Part shown: piece by piece, positions 17,371 through 26,621 of the stretch
Numbering within the stretch: position 1 is the first letter of the stretch
Layout: every line of letters begins with the position of its first letter
Source: an uncultured Clostridia bacterium
GTDB lineage: Bacteria; Bacillota; Clostridia; Christensenellales; Borkfalkiaceae
Length of the DNA: 38,370 nucleotides
Direction of reading: 5' to 3'
Assembly (NCBI GenBank): GCA_947629695.1
Contig: CANREQ010000005.1
Location: 1 to 38,370 of the forward strand
The notes under the pieces: generated by a model
What the model saw: the letters and a program-made list of their open reading frames with translations, nothing else
Told to the model about the DNA's origin: nothing
Databases searched by the model: none
Program-made: the position numbers and the translations under genes

Positions 17371-18216
17371 ATGGACAAGCAGGAACAGGCGGAGTTTTTG
17401 ATAGAGGCAATGCCCTATATCCGTAAATATTTGAATAAAGTGCTCGTCGTGAAATACGGCGGCAACGCGATGACGGACGAAGCTCTTAAATCCTCGGTCA
17501 TGCGCGATTTGGTCGTTTTGAATTTGTTGGGGATAAAAGTCGTATTGGTTCACGGCGGCGGCCCGGAAATATCCGAAACCATCAAGGCGATGGGCAAGGA
17601 GACGAAATTCATCGACGGATTGCGTTATACCGATAAGGAAACAGCCGAAATCGTGCGCATGGTTCTCGCGGGCAAGGTGAATAAATCGCTTGCCGACCTT
17701 ATAGGAAAGCACGGCGGTAAAGCCGTCGGCATTTGCGGACAGGACGGGCACATCATTAAATGCGAAGTGCAGGATGAAAAGCTCGGTTACGTCGGAAAAA
17801 TAACGGAGATCAATACGGGGCTTATCACCGATTTGCTCGATTTGGGCTACGTGCCCGTGATTGCGACGGTGGGTTATGACGACGACGGCAACGTCTATAA
17901 CGTCAATGCGGACACGGCCGCCGCCGCTATAGCCGGCGCGCTCGACGCGGAAAATCTGATACTCATGACGGATATACGCGGGTTGCTTGAAAATAAAGAC
18001 GATCCGTCAAGCCTTATAAAAAAAGTTTATGTATCCGACATACCCGCGTACGTAAAGCAGGGGATAATTTCAGGCGGAATGATACCGAAAATAGAATGTG
18101 CGAAAGAGGCAATACGCCGCGGCGTAAAAAAAGCCGTCATAATTGACGGCCGCGTTTGTCATTCTATTTTAATAGAAATTTTATCCGACGAAGGTAGCGG
18201 AACGATGTTTATCTGA
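17371..18216 (+). CDS. argB: Acetylglutamate kinase
   Basis: ArgB phosphorylates N-acetylglutamate, usually the step inhibited by arginine in ArgJ-cycle organisms. Family motifs are VVKYGGNAM (Lys28), VLVHGGGPEI (about 58-67), the NVNADTAAAAIAGAL region and SGGMIPKIECA near the C-terminus. Its 281 residues are slightly short of the usual 290-300. I chose the ATG at 17371, two bases after the argJ stop; an in-frame upstream start lies within argJ and would add a non-conserved 20-residue leader. A short hairpin separates it from argD. Confidence 0.98.
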   Translation: MDKQEQAEFLIEAMPYIRKYLNKVLVVKYGGNAMTDEALKSSVMRDLVVLNLLGIKVVLVHGGGPEISETIKAMGKETKFIDGLRYTDKETAEIVRMVLAGKVNKSLADLIGKHGGKAVGICGQDGHIIKCEVQDEKLGYVGKITEINTGLITDLLDLGYVPVIATVGYDDDGNVYNVNADTAAAAIAGALDAENLILMTDIRGLLENKDDPSSLIKKVYVSDIPAYVKQGIISGGMIPKIECAKEAIRRGVKKAVIIDGRVCHSILIEILSDEGSGTMFI

Positions 18217-18217
18217 C

Positions 18218-18250
18218 GACTGATTTAAATTATAAATCAGTCTTTATTTT
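18218..18250 (+). terminator. AT-rich hairpin between argB and argD, possible weak terminator
   Basis: GACTGATTTA (18218-18227) pairs perfectly with TAAATCAGTC (18233-18242) around a 5-base loop and is followed by TTTATTTT. The low G+C of the stem suggests partial termination or an mRNA processing/stability element inside the operon rather than a hard stop. Confidence 0.4.
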
Positions 18251-18261
18251 AGTGGTGGGTT

Positions 18262-19422
18262 ATGGACAAGAACGAAATTCTCCGTGAGGACAAACAATTT
18301 ATTGCAAATACATACGCGCGTTTTCCCGTAGTTATTGCCTCGGGCGAGGGCGCATGTCTGAAAGATTGCGACGGGAAGGAGTACATCGATTGCGCTTCTG
18401 GTATAGGTGTGAACATTTTCGGCATAAACGACGAAGAGTGGAAAGAGGCGGTCAAGGCCCAGATAGATAATATCCAGCACGTCTGCAATCTTTATTATTC
18501 CGCGCCGCAGGTGGAACTTGCAAAAGCGCTTTGCACCCGCACGGGTTGCAGAAAGGTGTTTTTCGGCAACAGCGGTGCGGAGGCAAACGAGTGCGCCATA
18601 AAAGCCGCCCGCAAGTACGGAAATACTCGCTACGGCAGATATGAGATAATAACGCTCAAAAATTCCTTCCACGGAAGGACAATAGCCACTCTCACGGCGA
18701 CGGGGCAGGAGGAATTTCACAAATATTACGATCCCTTTTTGAAAGGATTCAGATATGCAGAGCCCACAATGGACGGCATCTTCTCCTGCTACACGGATAA
18801 AACTTGCGCCGTGATGATCGAGGTCATACAGGGCGAGAGCGGCGTAAACGTACTCGACAAAAAATTCTTGAAAGAGCTGGAAAAATTCTGCAGGGAACGG
18901 GATATTCTGTTGATTTGCGACGAGGTGCAGTGCGGCAACGGGCGCACGGGATACATGTACGCCTATGAATGGGCGGGGATACAGCCCGACATTGTTACGA
19001 CGGCCAAGGGATTGGGCGGCGGACTTCCCATAGGCGCGTGTATGCTCTTCGATAAGTGCGAAAACGTTTTCGGCGCGGGCGACCACGGAACGACGTTCGG
19101 CGGAAATCCCGTGGCGTGCGCAGGCGCGGTCAGCATAGTAAACAGGATCACGCCCGAACTTTTGCTGGAAGTACAGGGCAAGGGCGCGTATCTCATTAAA
19201 AATATAGAGCATATCAAAAACGTATCTGCGGTGAGCGGGCTGGGGCTTATGATTGGAATAAGCACAGACAAACCGCCCAGGTATGTGGCCGAAAAATGCC
19301 TAGAAAAAGGGCTAATAGTGCTTACAGCACACAACAAAGTACGGCTTTTGCCGCCGCTTAACATAACTAAGGGACAAATGGACACAGCTTTGAAAATATT
19401 AAACGAGGTGATTTCGCAATGA
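18262..19422 (+). CDS. argD: Acetylornithine aminotransferase
   Basis: ArgD is a class III PLP transaminase that converts N-acetylglutamate semialdehyde to N-acetylornithine. Markers: FGNSGAEANECAIKAAR (PLP phosphate region), SFHGRT, ICDEVQCGNGRTG (Asp220) and TTAKGLGGGLPIG with PLP lysine Lys249. At 386 residues it is full length. GGTGG-like sequence just upstream of the ATG at 18262 can serve as a ribosome binding site. The stop overlaps the argF start (ATGA). Related transaminases are hard to separate by motif, but the operon context makes ArgD the best call. Confidence 0.96.
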   Translation: MDKNEILREDKQFIANTYARFPVVIASGEGACLKDCDGKEYIDCASGIGVNIFGINDEEWKEAVKAQIDNIQHVCNLYYSAPQVELAKALCTRTGCRKVFFGNSGAEANECAIKAARKYGNTRYGRYEIITLKNSFHGRTIATLTATGQEEFHKYYDPFLKGFRYAEPTMDGIFSCYTDKTCAVMIEVIQGESGVNVLDKKFLKELEKFCRERDILLICDEVQCGNGRTGYMYAYEWAGIQPDIVTTAKGLGGGLPIGACMLFDKCENVFGAGDHGTTFGGNPVACAGAVSIVNRITPELLLEVQGKGAYLIKNIEHIKNVSAVSGLGLMIGISTDKPPRYVAEKCLEKGLIVLTAHNKVRLLPPLNITKGQMDTALKILNEVISQ

Positions 19423-20321
19423 GGCATTTACTAAAATTACAGGATTTGACGAGAGAGGACATTTTATCCATTCTGAACCTTGCCGATCAGCTCAAATTCG
19501 AGCGCAACAACGGCATTAAAAAGGATTATCTCAACGGCAAAAAGCTGGGAATGATATTCCAGAAAGCTTCCACCCGCACAAGGGTATCCTTCGAAGTGGG
19601 AATTTACGAGCTCGGCGGCTACGGATTATTTCTTTCGAGCAACGATCTGCAGATAGGCAGGGGAGAGCCCGTACAGGATACGGCGCGAGTACTTTCCCGC
19701 TATCTCGACGGCATCATGATAAGGACGTTCGAGCAAAAGGAAGTCGAGGATCTGGCAAAATACGGGTCTATCCCCGTAATAAACGGCCTCACGGACTACG
19801 CGCATCCCTGCCAGGTGCTCGCCGATTTAATGACTATACGCGAGTACAAGGGCAGTTTCAAGGGCTTGAAAATGGCGTTTGTTGGCGACGGAAACAACAT
19901 GGCAAACAGCCTCATGGTCGGCGCGGTTAAGACGGGTATGGAATTTTCCATTGCCTGCCCCGTGGGATTCGAGCCGGATAAAGAGCTCATGAAGTGGGCG
20001 GAAGAAAACGGCACGTTTACTTTGACGCGCGACGTCAAAGAGGCGCTGAAAGACGCGGACGTCGTGTACACCGACGTATGGGCTTCCATGGGTCAGGAAG
20101 GTGAAAAGGCCAAGCGCGAAAAGGCGTTCAAGGGCTATCAGGTCAACGAAGAAAATCTCAAAGTTGCCAAGCCCGACGTTATGTGTCTGCATTGCCTGCC
20201 CGCCCACCGCGGAGAGGAGATAACCGAAGAGACGTTTGAAAAGCACGCAAAGGAAATTTTCGACGAGGCCGAAAACAGATTGCACGCGCAAAAAGCGGTA
20301 ATGGTCAAACTTTTAAAATAA
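19419..20321 (+). CDS. argF: Ornithine carbamoyltransferase
   Basis: ArgF condenses ornithine with carbamoyl phosphate to give citrulline. The carbamoyl-phosphate loop is STRTR (51-55) in FQKASTRTRVSFE; HPCQVLADL and the ornithine-side HCLPAHRGEEI are also present. At 300 residues it is a normal anabolic-type OTCase. It overlaps argD by four bases and is followed after 43 bases by carA, so enzyme and carbamoyl-phosphate supply are co-expressed. Nothing suggests the catabolic arginine deiminase form, since arcA and arcC are absent. Confidence 0.98.
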   Translation: MRHLLKLQDLTREDILSILNLADQLKFERNNGIKKDYLNGKKLGMIFQKASTRTRVSFEVGIYELGGYGLFLSSNDLQIGRGEPVQDTARVLSRYLDGIMIRTFEQKEVEDLAKYGSIPVINGLTDYAHPCQVLADLMTIREYKGSFKGLKMAFVGDGNNMANSLMVGAVKTGMEFSIACPVGFEPDKELMKWAEENGTFTLTRDVKEALKDADVVYTDVWASMGQEGEKAKREKAFKGYQVNEENLKVAKPDVMCLHCLPAHRGEEITEETFEKHAKEIFDEAENRLHAQKAVMVKLLK

Positions 20322-20364
20322 AATTTCTTTGGCGGAAACACATTTTTCGGGGACAAAACTGATT

Positions 20365-21435
20365 ATGAAAGAAGAAAAAGTATACTTGACTTTGCAAAAC
20401 GGCAGACAATTCGTAGGGTACAGGTTCGGCGCGAGCGGCGACGTGGTGGGCGAACTTGTATTTACAACGGGCATGACGGGATATATCGAAACGCTCACCG
20501 ACCCGAGCTATTACGGTCAGATAGTCATTCAGACTTTCCCGCTCATCGGCAACTACGGAGTGACCCCCGACATGCAGAGCGACAGACCTTGGGTTTCGGC
20601 GTATATCGTGCGCGAAAAGTGCGATATGCCCTCCAATTTCCGTTGCGAGGGCACGATTGAAAAATACCTCAAGGACAACAACATCGTCGGTATTTACGGC
20701 CTCGACACGAGGGAGCTTACCAAAATAGTGAGGGAGACGGGCGTAATGAACGCGTCCATAACCTCCAAACCGACGGTAAACATGAAAGAAATAGAAAATT
20801 ACCGCATAATAAACGCCGTCAAGAGCGTAACTTGCAAACAGCCCGTCTACCTCGGCGATCCGGACGGAATGAGGATAGTAGTCTGGGATTTCGGCGCGAA
20901 GTACAATATCGCCAACGAATTGGCAAAGCGCGGGTGCTATTGCATAGTCGTTCCCGCAACGTACACGGCGGAGCAGATCCTCGCGCTCGAGCCCCGGGGA
21001 CTCATGCTCAGCAACGGCCCGGGAGATCCAAGCGACAATGCGGATATCATAGAAAATATCAGAAAACTTATCGGGAAGTTGCCCATTTTCGGCATATGCC
21101 TCGGGCATCAGCTTCTCGCGCTGGCTATGGGCGGCAAGACTAAAAAGATGAAATACGGTCACAGGGGCGGCAACCAGCCCGTTAAAAATTTAAAGACGGG
21201 CAGGGTTTATATCTCAAGCCAAAACCACGGCTACGAAGTAATTTCTTCAAGTATTCCCGTAGGCACGCTCAGCTATATTAACGCGAACGACGGCACGTGC
21301 GAGGGCGTGGATTATCCCGAATACAATGCGTTTACCGTGCAATTCCATCCCGAGGCAAGGGGCGGCCCCCGCGACGCTTCCTTCCTCTTCGACAAATTCT
21401 TGAAAAATGTAAGGGAGGGGAAGTACAATGCCTAA
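20365..21435 (+). CDS. carA: Carbamoyl-phosphate synthase small subunit
   Basis: CarA hydrolyses glutamine and channels ammonia to CarB. The class I amidotransferase domain has the nucleophile Cys245 in FGICLGHQLL and the His328/Glu330 pair in FHPEA; the N-terminal half is the CarA-specific domain (LTLQNGRQFVGYRFG to about 150). I chose the ATG at 20365 (356 residues); an in-frame TTG at 20329 would add 12 non-conserved residues. The ribosome binding site is weak (GGGG about 12 bases upstream). The gene overlaps carB by 8 bases, which should keep the subunits at equal levels. Confidence 0.97.
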   Translation: MKEEKVYLTLQNGRQFVGYRFGASGDVVGELVFTTGMTGYIETLTDPSYYGQIVIQTFPLIGNYGVTPDMQSDRPWVSAYIVREKCDMPSNFRCEGTIEKYLKDNNIVGIYGLDTRELTKIVRETGVMNASITSKPTVNMKEIENYRIINAVKSVTCKQPVYLGDPDGMRIVVWDFGAKYNIANELAKRGCYCIVVPATYTAEQILALEPRGLMLSNGPGDPSDNADIIENIRKLIGKLPIFGICLGHQLLALAMGGKTKKMKYGHRGGNQPVKNLKTGRVYISSQNHGYEVISSSIPVGTLSYINANDGTCEGVDYPEYNAFTVQFHPEARGGPRDASFLFDKFLKNVREGKYNA

Positions 21436-24400
21436 GAGAGAAGATATAAAAAAGGTGCTCGTAATAGGTTCGGGCCCCATAATAATCGGACAGGCGGCGG
21501 AGTTCGACTACGCCGGCGCGCAGGCCTGCCGCGTTTTGAAGGACGCCGGCATAAACGTCGTTTTGTGCAACTCCAACCCCGCGACGATAATGACGGATAA
21601 GGCGCTCGCCGATGAAATTTACCTCGAGCCGCTCACTACCGATACTTTAAAGAGAATAATAATAGAAGAACGCCCCGACAGTTTGCTCGCGTCTTTGGGC
21701 GGTCAGACGGGATTGACTCTCGGCTGTCAGCTTGCAAAAGAGGGCTTTTTGGATCAGTACGGCGTTAAACTCATAGGCGTTAAGCTCGATTCCATAGACA
21801 GGGCGGAGGACAGGGAACTGTTCAAGGAGACAATGCAGAAGATCCACCAGCCCGTCGTTCCTTCGGATATAGCATACACGGTGGACGAGTGCGTAGCCGT
21901 TGCCGAAAAAATAGGCGGCTATCCCGTGATCGTGCGCCCGGCGTACACCCTCGGCGGCGCGGGCGGCGGCGTTGCTTACAGCGAGGAAGAGCTTCGCCTT
22001 ATCGCGCATAACGGGCTCATGCTTTCGCCGATTACGCAGGTGCTTATCGAAAAGTATATAGGCGGCTGGAAGGAGATAGAGTTCGAGGTTCTGCGCGACG
22101 GCGCGGGCAACGTCCTGACGGTCTGCTCCATGGAAAACTTCGACCCCGTCGGCGTACACACGGGTGACAGCATAGTCATAGCCCCCGCGGTTACCCTTTC
22201 CGACGAGGAATACCAGATGCTTCGCACTGCGTCGCTGGATATTATAACTGAGCTCGGCATAGAGGGCGGGTGCAACTGCCAGTTTGCGCTCAATCCCGAC
22301 AGCTTCGAGTACGCTGTAATAGAGGTCAATCCGCGTGTTTCGCGTTCCTCCGCGCTCGCTTCCAAGGCAACGGGCTATCCCATAGCCAAAGTAGCGACGA
22401 AAATCGCGCTCGGCTACACCCTCGACGAGATAAAAAACGACGTTACGGGCAAGACCTTTGCATGCTTCGAGCCCACGCTGGATTACGTCGTGATAAAGCT
22501 TCCCAAGTGGCCGTTCGATAAATTCCTTTACGCGAAGAGGACTTTGGGCACGAGGATGAAGGCCACCGGCGAGGTCATGGCCATAGGCACGAGCTTCGAA
22601 CAGGCGATCATGAAAGCCGTGCGGGGCGCGGAAATTTCGTTGAATTCTCTGAATATGCCCAAAATGGCGGCGTTTACGGACGAAGAAATCGCGGCGAAAT
22701 TGCACGAGCTCACCGACGAAAGGCTGTTTGTCGTTTACGAGGCGTTGAAGCGCGGCATTGCGGTTGAGGAAATATATGAAATTACAAAGATAGACGAGTG
22801 GTTTTTGAATAAACTTTTAAACCTCGTCGCATTCGAAAAGTGCATTTGCGGCAGGCAGATCACGCGCGCGGAATATTTGAAAGGCAAAAAGCTGGGCTAT
22901 CCCGATAAGGAATTGGAAAAGATCAGCGGCAATAAAATACCCATGCACGCGCGCGCCACGTTCAAAATGGTCGATACGTGCGGCGCGGAATTCTCCGCAC
23001 AAACGCCCTATTTCTATTCCACATACGACTCCAATGATCACGACGAGGCCGCGCCCTATGTCGTAAAGAGCCGCGCAAGCAAGAAAAAGCGCATAATAGT
23101 TATCGGTTCCGGCCCCATAAGAATAGGTCAGGGCATAGAGTTCGACTATTCTTCCGTCCATTGCGTCTGGGCGTTGAAGAGGCTGGGCTATGAAGTCATA
23201 ATTATAAACAACAACCCTGAAACCGTATCCACCGACTTCGATACTGCGGACAGGCTGTATTTCGAAAGCCTAACGCCCGAGGACGTCCAGAACGTCATCG
23301 ACGTGGAAAAGCCCTACGGCGTCGTAATAACCTTCGGCGGTCAGACGGCTATAAAATTGTGCGGTTATCTCGACAAAAAGGGAATACGCATACTCGGCAC
23401 TCCCGCGGACAGCGTCGATCTTGCCGAGGACAGGGAGAGGTTTGACGAGCTGTTGGAGCAGTTTAATATCGCGCGACCCAAGGGCCTCACCGTAATGACC
23501 AAGGAAGAGGCTGTCGCGGCGGCCGAAAAGCTCGGTTATCCCGTGCTTCTGCGCCCTTCATACGTCATCGGTGGTCAGAATATGACGATCGCCTTTACGC
23601 AGAACGATATAGAGCGCTACATGGACGTAATTTTGGCGCAGAAGATAGAAAACCCCGTGCTCTGCGATAAATATCTGATGGGTTCGGAGCTTGAAGTTGA
23701 CGCGATTTCGGACGGCACCGATGTGCTTATTCCCGGCATAATGCAGCATATCGAGCGCGCGGGCGTGCACAGCGGAGACTCTATAGCCGTCTATCCGCCC
23801 TATAATCTCAGCGACGCGATGCTCAAAAAGATAGTGGAAGTATCCACAAACCTCGCGCTTTCTTTAAAGACCAAGGGCCTTATAAATATTCAGTACCTCA
23901 TCTATCATAACGAGTTGTACGTCATAGAGGTAAACCCGAGGGCTTCGCGCACCGTTCCCTATATTTCCAAGGTCACGGGCGTGCCTATGGTGGACCTCGC
24001 AACCAAAATAATGGTCGGCGCAAAGCTCAGAAAGCTGGGTTACGGCACGGGATTATATCCGAATTCACCCTATGTTGCGGTAAAAGTGCCCGTGTTCTCG
24101 TTTGAAAAGCTTAACGACGTCAACTCCCAGCTCGGACCCGAGATGAAGTCAACGGGCGAGGTGCTCGGCATAGGCAAGACCATAGAGGAAGCTCTGTTCA
24201 AGGGGCTCGTTTCTGCGGGCTTCAACGTAAAACACCCCACAAAACAGCATCCTTCAGGCATTTATTTCACCGTAAACGACCAGGATAAGCTTGAAATCGT
24301 AAACATAGTCAAAAAGTTTGCGGACCTCGGGCTTACGCTGTACGCTACGGCGGGCACGGCAAACGTCATAAGGAGCTTGGGGCTCGAATGTACGGACGTT

Positions 24401-25492
24401 GCAAGGCTTTCCACCAACGACGAAATTTTCAAGCTGATGGACGAGGGCAAGATAGACTATGTGGTTTACACGGGTAAAACTGACATTGAATCCATAACAA
24501 ACTACATTTCTCTTCACCATCACGCCATTTTGCTCGGAATAACCGTGCTGACTTCACTCGATACGACCAACGCGCTTGCGGACGTAATTGCGGGCAGGTA
24601 CAACCAATTCAATACAGAGCTTGTGGATATAAACAGGCTCCGGAAGGAAAAACTCAAGCTCAGCTTCTGTAAGATGCACAGTTGCGGCAATGATTATATC
24701 CTATTCAACAACATGGACGGCGGCATAACCTGCCCGGAGTCTCTCGCGATAAATTTTGCCGACAGGCATTACGGAATAGGCGCGGACGGTATCGTAATGA
24801 TAGAAAAATCGGACGTCGCCGACGCAAAGATACGCGTTTTCAACAGGGACGGAAGCAGCGGAGGCCTTGCGGCCAATCCAATAAGGTGCGTTGCGAAGTA
24901 TCTGTATGATAACCGCATTGTCACACGCGGTGATATGACTGTGGAGTGCGAGGGCAAGGCGCGCAATTTAAGCGTAAACATTTTTAATAATGTCGCAAGC
25001 TCCGTTTCACTCAACCTCGGCAAACTGTCGGCGGAAATTGCGGGCGACGGAATGGACGAAAGCGGCAAAATAATCTGCAAAACAGTCAACTGCGACGGCA
25101 AAGAATACACCGTGTATTGCACTTGCGTGGGCAATCCCCATTGCGTGATCTTCGTCGATAAGGTTGACGATGTGGATATGGACGCGCTCGGTCAGGCGCT
25201 TGTTTATTCGGGCGATTTCCCCGCCGGATTGTATCTCGAATGCGTGAGGGTGGTAAACAACATAACCATTAAAATGCGCGTTTGGGAGATGCTTAACGGC
25301 GAAACATGGGCGTGCGGCACGGCGGCCGCGGCGGCGGCCCTTGCGGCTATCGCAGGAGGAAAGTGTTCTGAAGACGAAATTATAACCGTCAAATTAAAGG
25401 GCGGCGACTTGTTTGTCAAAATAAACGCCGACGGAGAAACGGAGCTTGACGGCACCGTAAAAGAATCGTTCAGAGGAGTTATCGAAATTTAA
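21428..25492 (+). CDS. carB: Carbamoyl-phosphate synthase large subunit fused to a DapF-like domain
   Basis: Residues 1 to about 1073 are a complete CarB: two homologous ATP-grasp halves (the second opens with VIGSGPIRIGQGIEFDYSS near 558) and a C-terminal methylglyoxal-synthase-like allosteric domain from about 944. After VDINRLR and a linker of only a few residues, the frame continues without a stop into a DapF-type domain (about 1076-1354). That domain keeps GNDY (Asn1088), NRDGS (Asn1139), GNPH (Asn1236), E1287 and ACGT (Cys1296). The first catalytic cysteine is Ala1148, and DAP-binding positions are Tyr1269 and Met1288 instead of Asn and Arg. CarB function is firm. The DapF part is probably not a normal epimerase; see findings. 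The stop is followed at once, and in the same frame, by the ATG of the next gene. Confidence 0.95.
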   Translation: MPKREDIKKVLVIGSGPIIIGQAAEFDYAGAQACRVLKDAGINVVLCNSNPATIMTDKALADEIYLEPLTTDTLKRIIIEERPDSLLASLGGQTGLTLGCQLAKEGFLDQYGVKLIGVKLDSIDRAEDRELFKETMQKIHQPVVPSDIAYTVDECVAVAEKIGGYPVIVRPAYTLGGAGGGVAYSEEELRLIAHNGLMLSPITQVLIEKYIGGWKEIEFEVLRDGAGNVLTVCSMENFDPVGVHTGDSIVIAPAVTLSDEEYQMLRTASLDIITELGIEGGCNCQFALNPDSFEYAVIEVNPRVSRSSALASKATGYPIAKVATKIALGYTLDEIKNDVTGKTFACFEPTLDYVVIKLPKWPFDKFLYAKRTLGTRMKATGEVMAIGTSFEQAIMKAVRGAEISLNSLNMPKMAAFTDEEIAAKLHELTDERLFVVYEALKRGIAVEEIYEITKIDEWFLNKLLNLVAFEKCICGRQITRAEYLKGKKLGYPDKELEKISGNKIPMHARATFKMVDTCGAEFSAQTPYFYSTYDSNDHDEAAPYVVKSRASKKKRIIVIGSGPIRIGQGIEFDYSSVHCVWALKRLGYEVIIINNNPETVSTDFDTADRLYFESLTPEDVQNVIDVEKPYGVVITFGGQTAIKLCGYLDKKGIRILGTPADSVDLAEDRERFDELLEQFNIARPKGLTVMTKEEAVAAAEKLGYPVLLRPSYVIGGQNMTIAFTQNDIERYMDVILAQKIENPVLCDKYLMGSELEVDAISDGTDVLIPGIMQHIERAGVHSGDSIAVYPPYNLSDAMLKKIVEVSTNLALSLKTKGLINIQYLIYHNELYVIEVNPRASRTVPYISKVTGVPMVDLATKIMVGAKLRKLGYGTGLYPNSPYVAVKVPVFSFEKLNDVNSQLGPEMKSTGEVLGIGKTIEEALFKGLVSAGFNVKHPTKQHPSGIYFTVNDQDKLEIVNIVKKFADLGLTLYATAGTANVIRSLGLECTDVARLSTNDEIFKLMDEGKIDYVVYTGKTDIESITNYISLHHHAILLGITVLTSLDTTNALADVIAGRYNQFNTELVDINRLRKEKLKLSFCKMHSCGNDYILFNNMDGGITCPESLAINFADRHYGIGADGIVMIEKSDVADAKIRVFNRDGSSGGLAANPIRCVAKYLYDNRIVTRGDMTVECEGKARNLSVNIFNNVASSVSLNLGKLSAEIAGDGMDESGKIICKTVNCDGKEYTVYCTCVGNPHCVIFVDKVDDVDMDALGQALVYSGDFPAGLYLECVRVVNNITIKMRVWEMLNGETWACGTAAAAAALAAIAGGKCSEDEIITVKLKGGDLFVKINADGETELDGTVKESFRGVIEI

Positions 25493-26620
25493 ATGATCTA
25501 TTTCGACAATGCGGCGACGACAAAACCAGACGCACAATGTTTGAAAGCGGCGCAAAAATATCTCGATGATCAATTTTATAATCCTTCCGCATTGTATGCG
25601 GAAGGTTATAATTTGCATAGGGAATTGGCCGAAACCAAGTCGCAAATACTCAATTTTATAGCAAATGACCGCGATTTTGAGGTTATTTTTACATCCGGCG
25701 GCACCGAAGCGGATAACCAGGCGCTGTTTTGCGGCGGAAAGCGGGGAAACATCGTAATAACCGCGGGCGAACACGCGGCGGTTTACATGGCGGCAAACGC
25801 CCTCAAAGAAAGGGGTATAGAGGTGCGCATAGCCCCGCTCAACGGCGACGGTAGCGTAGTTTGCGATAAACTTTTAGGCTTGGTTGACATCAACACGTCG
25901 CTTGTATCCGTTATCCACGTCAACAATGAGACGGGCGCGATAAATGACATAAATTATCTGTCCAAGGCCGTCAAAAGGATAAATCCGAGGGCGCTTTTCC
26001 ATTCCGACGGAGTGCAAGCTTTCGGCAAGATTGACGAAAAGCTCGGCAAAGATATTGATTTATACAGCATTTCGGCGCACAAGATAGGCGCGTTGAAGGG
26101 CACAGGCGCGCTGGTAAAGCGCAAATCGGCCGCAATAAAGCCGTTTATCTTCGGCGGCGGACAGGAAAACGGACTGAGGAGCGGCACGGAAAACGTTTTC
26201 GGAATTAAAATGCTCGCGTTCGCGGCTGATAAAAAATACACTTGCATTGGGGAAAATTATTCAAAAGTCGCCAAATTGAACGCGCTTTTACGCGAAAGGC
26301 TGGATAAATCGCTATTCGAAACGATAAGCGGCGAATGCGCGTCGCCCTATATTTTATCTGTCGGCGCGAGGGGCGTGCGCGGCGAGACCATTCTGCATGA
26401 AGTCAACGACAAAGGATTGATTATCGGGACGGGTTCGGCATGTTCATCAAACGAAAAAAAGAGGTATTCCCGCGTGATTTTGGCGTGCGGCGTGCCCGAA
26501 GAGGCGGCGGACGGCGTCCTGCGCATAAGTTTTTGCGCCGATAATACCGAGGATGAAGTCCTACGCGCGGCGGAGATACTCAATAGCACGGTAAAAAGCA
26601 GACGGGATATAATGGTTTGA
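25493..26620 (+). CDS. Cysteine desulfurase (NifS/IscS class)
   Basis: A PLP enzyme that takes sulfur from cysteine as a protein persulfide. Markers: YFDNAATT at the N-terminus, TSGGTEADNQA, HVNNETGAIN, HSDGVQAFGK, the PLP lysine Lys197 in SAHKIGALKGTG and the persulfide cysteine Cys317 in GTGSACSSNEKK. At 375 residues it is the compact NifS/NifZ-like type. It begins directly after the carB stop (TAAATG) and lies one base before thiI. That pairing resembles the NifZ-ThiI pair of Bacillus, so its main client is probably ThiI rather than general Fe-S assembly; no scaffold gene is nearby. Confidence 0.95.
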   Translation: MIYFDNAATTKPDAQCLKAAQKYLDDQFYNPSALYAEGYNLHRELAETKSQILNFIANDRDFEVIFTSGGTEADNQALFCGGKRGNIVITAGEHAAVYMAANALKERGIEVRIAPLNGDGSVVCDKLLGLVDINTSLVSVIHVNNETGAINDINYLSKAVKRINPRALFHSDGVQAFGKIDEKLGKDIDLYSISAHKIGALKGTGALVKRKSAAIKPFIFGGGQENGLRSGTENVFGIKMLAFAADKKYTCIGENYSKVAKLNALLRERLDKSLFETISGECASPYILSVGARGVRGETILHEVNDKGLIIGTGSACSSNEKKRYSRVILACGVPEEAADGVLRISFCADNTEDEVLRAAEILNSTVKSRRDIMV

Positions 26621-26621
26621 T

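Noticed and set aside
16256-17410. 384-codon open frame on the - strand opposite argJ
   Set aside because: The + strand encodes a complete, motif-verified ArgJ; the antisense translation has no family features.
21647-22705. 352-codon open frame antisense to carB
   Set aside because: It is antisense to a highly conserved ATP-grasp region with no motif of its own.
24623-25492. DapF part as a separate gene with its own start
   Set aside because: The nearest in-frame start before the DapF motif is a GTG at 24623 inside the conserved CarB ending, without a ribosome binding site, and no stop separates the parts.
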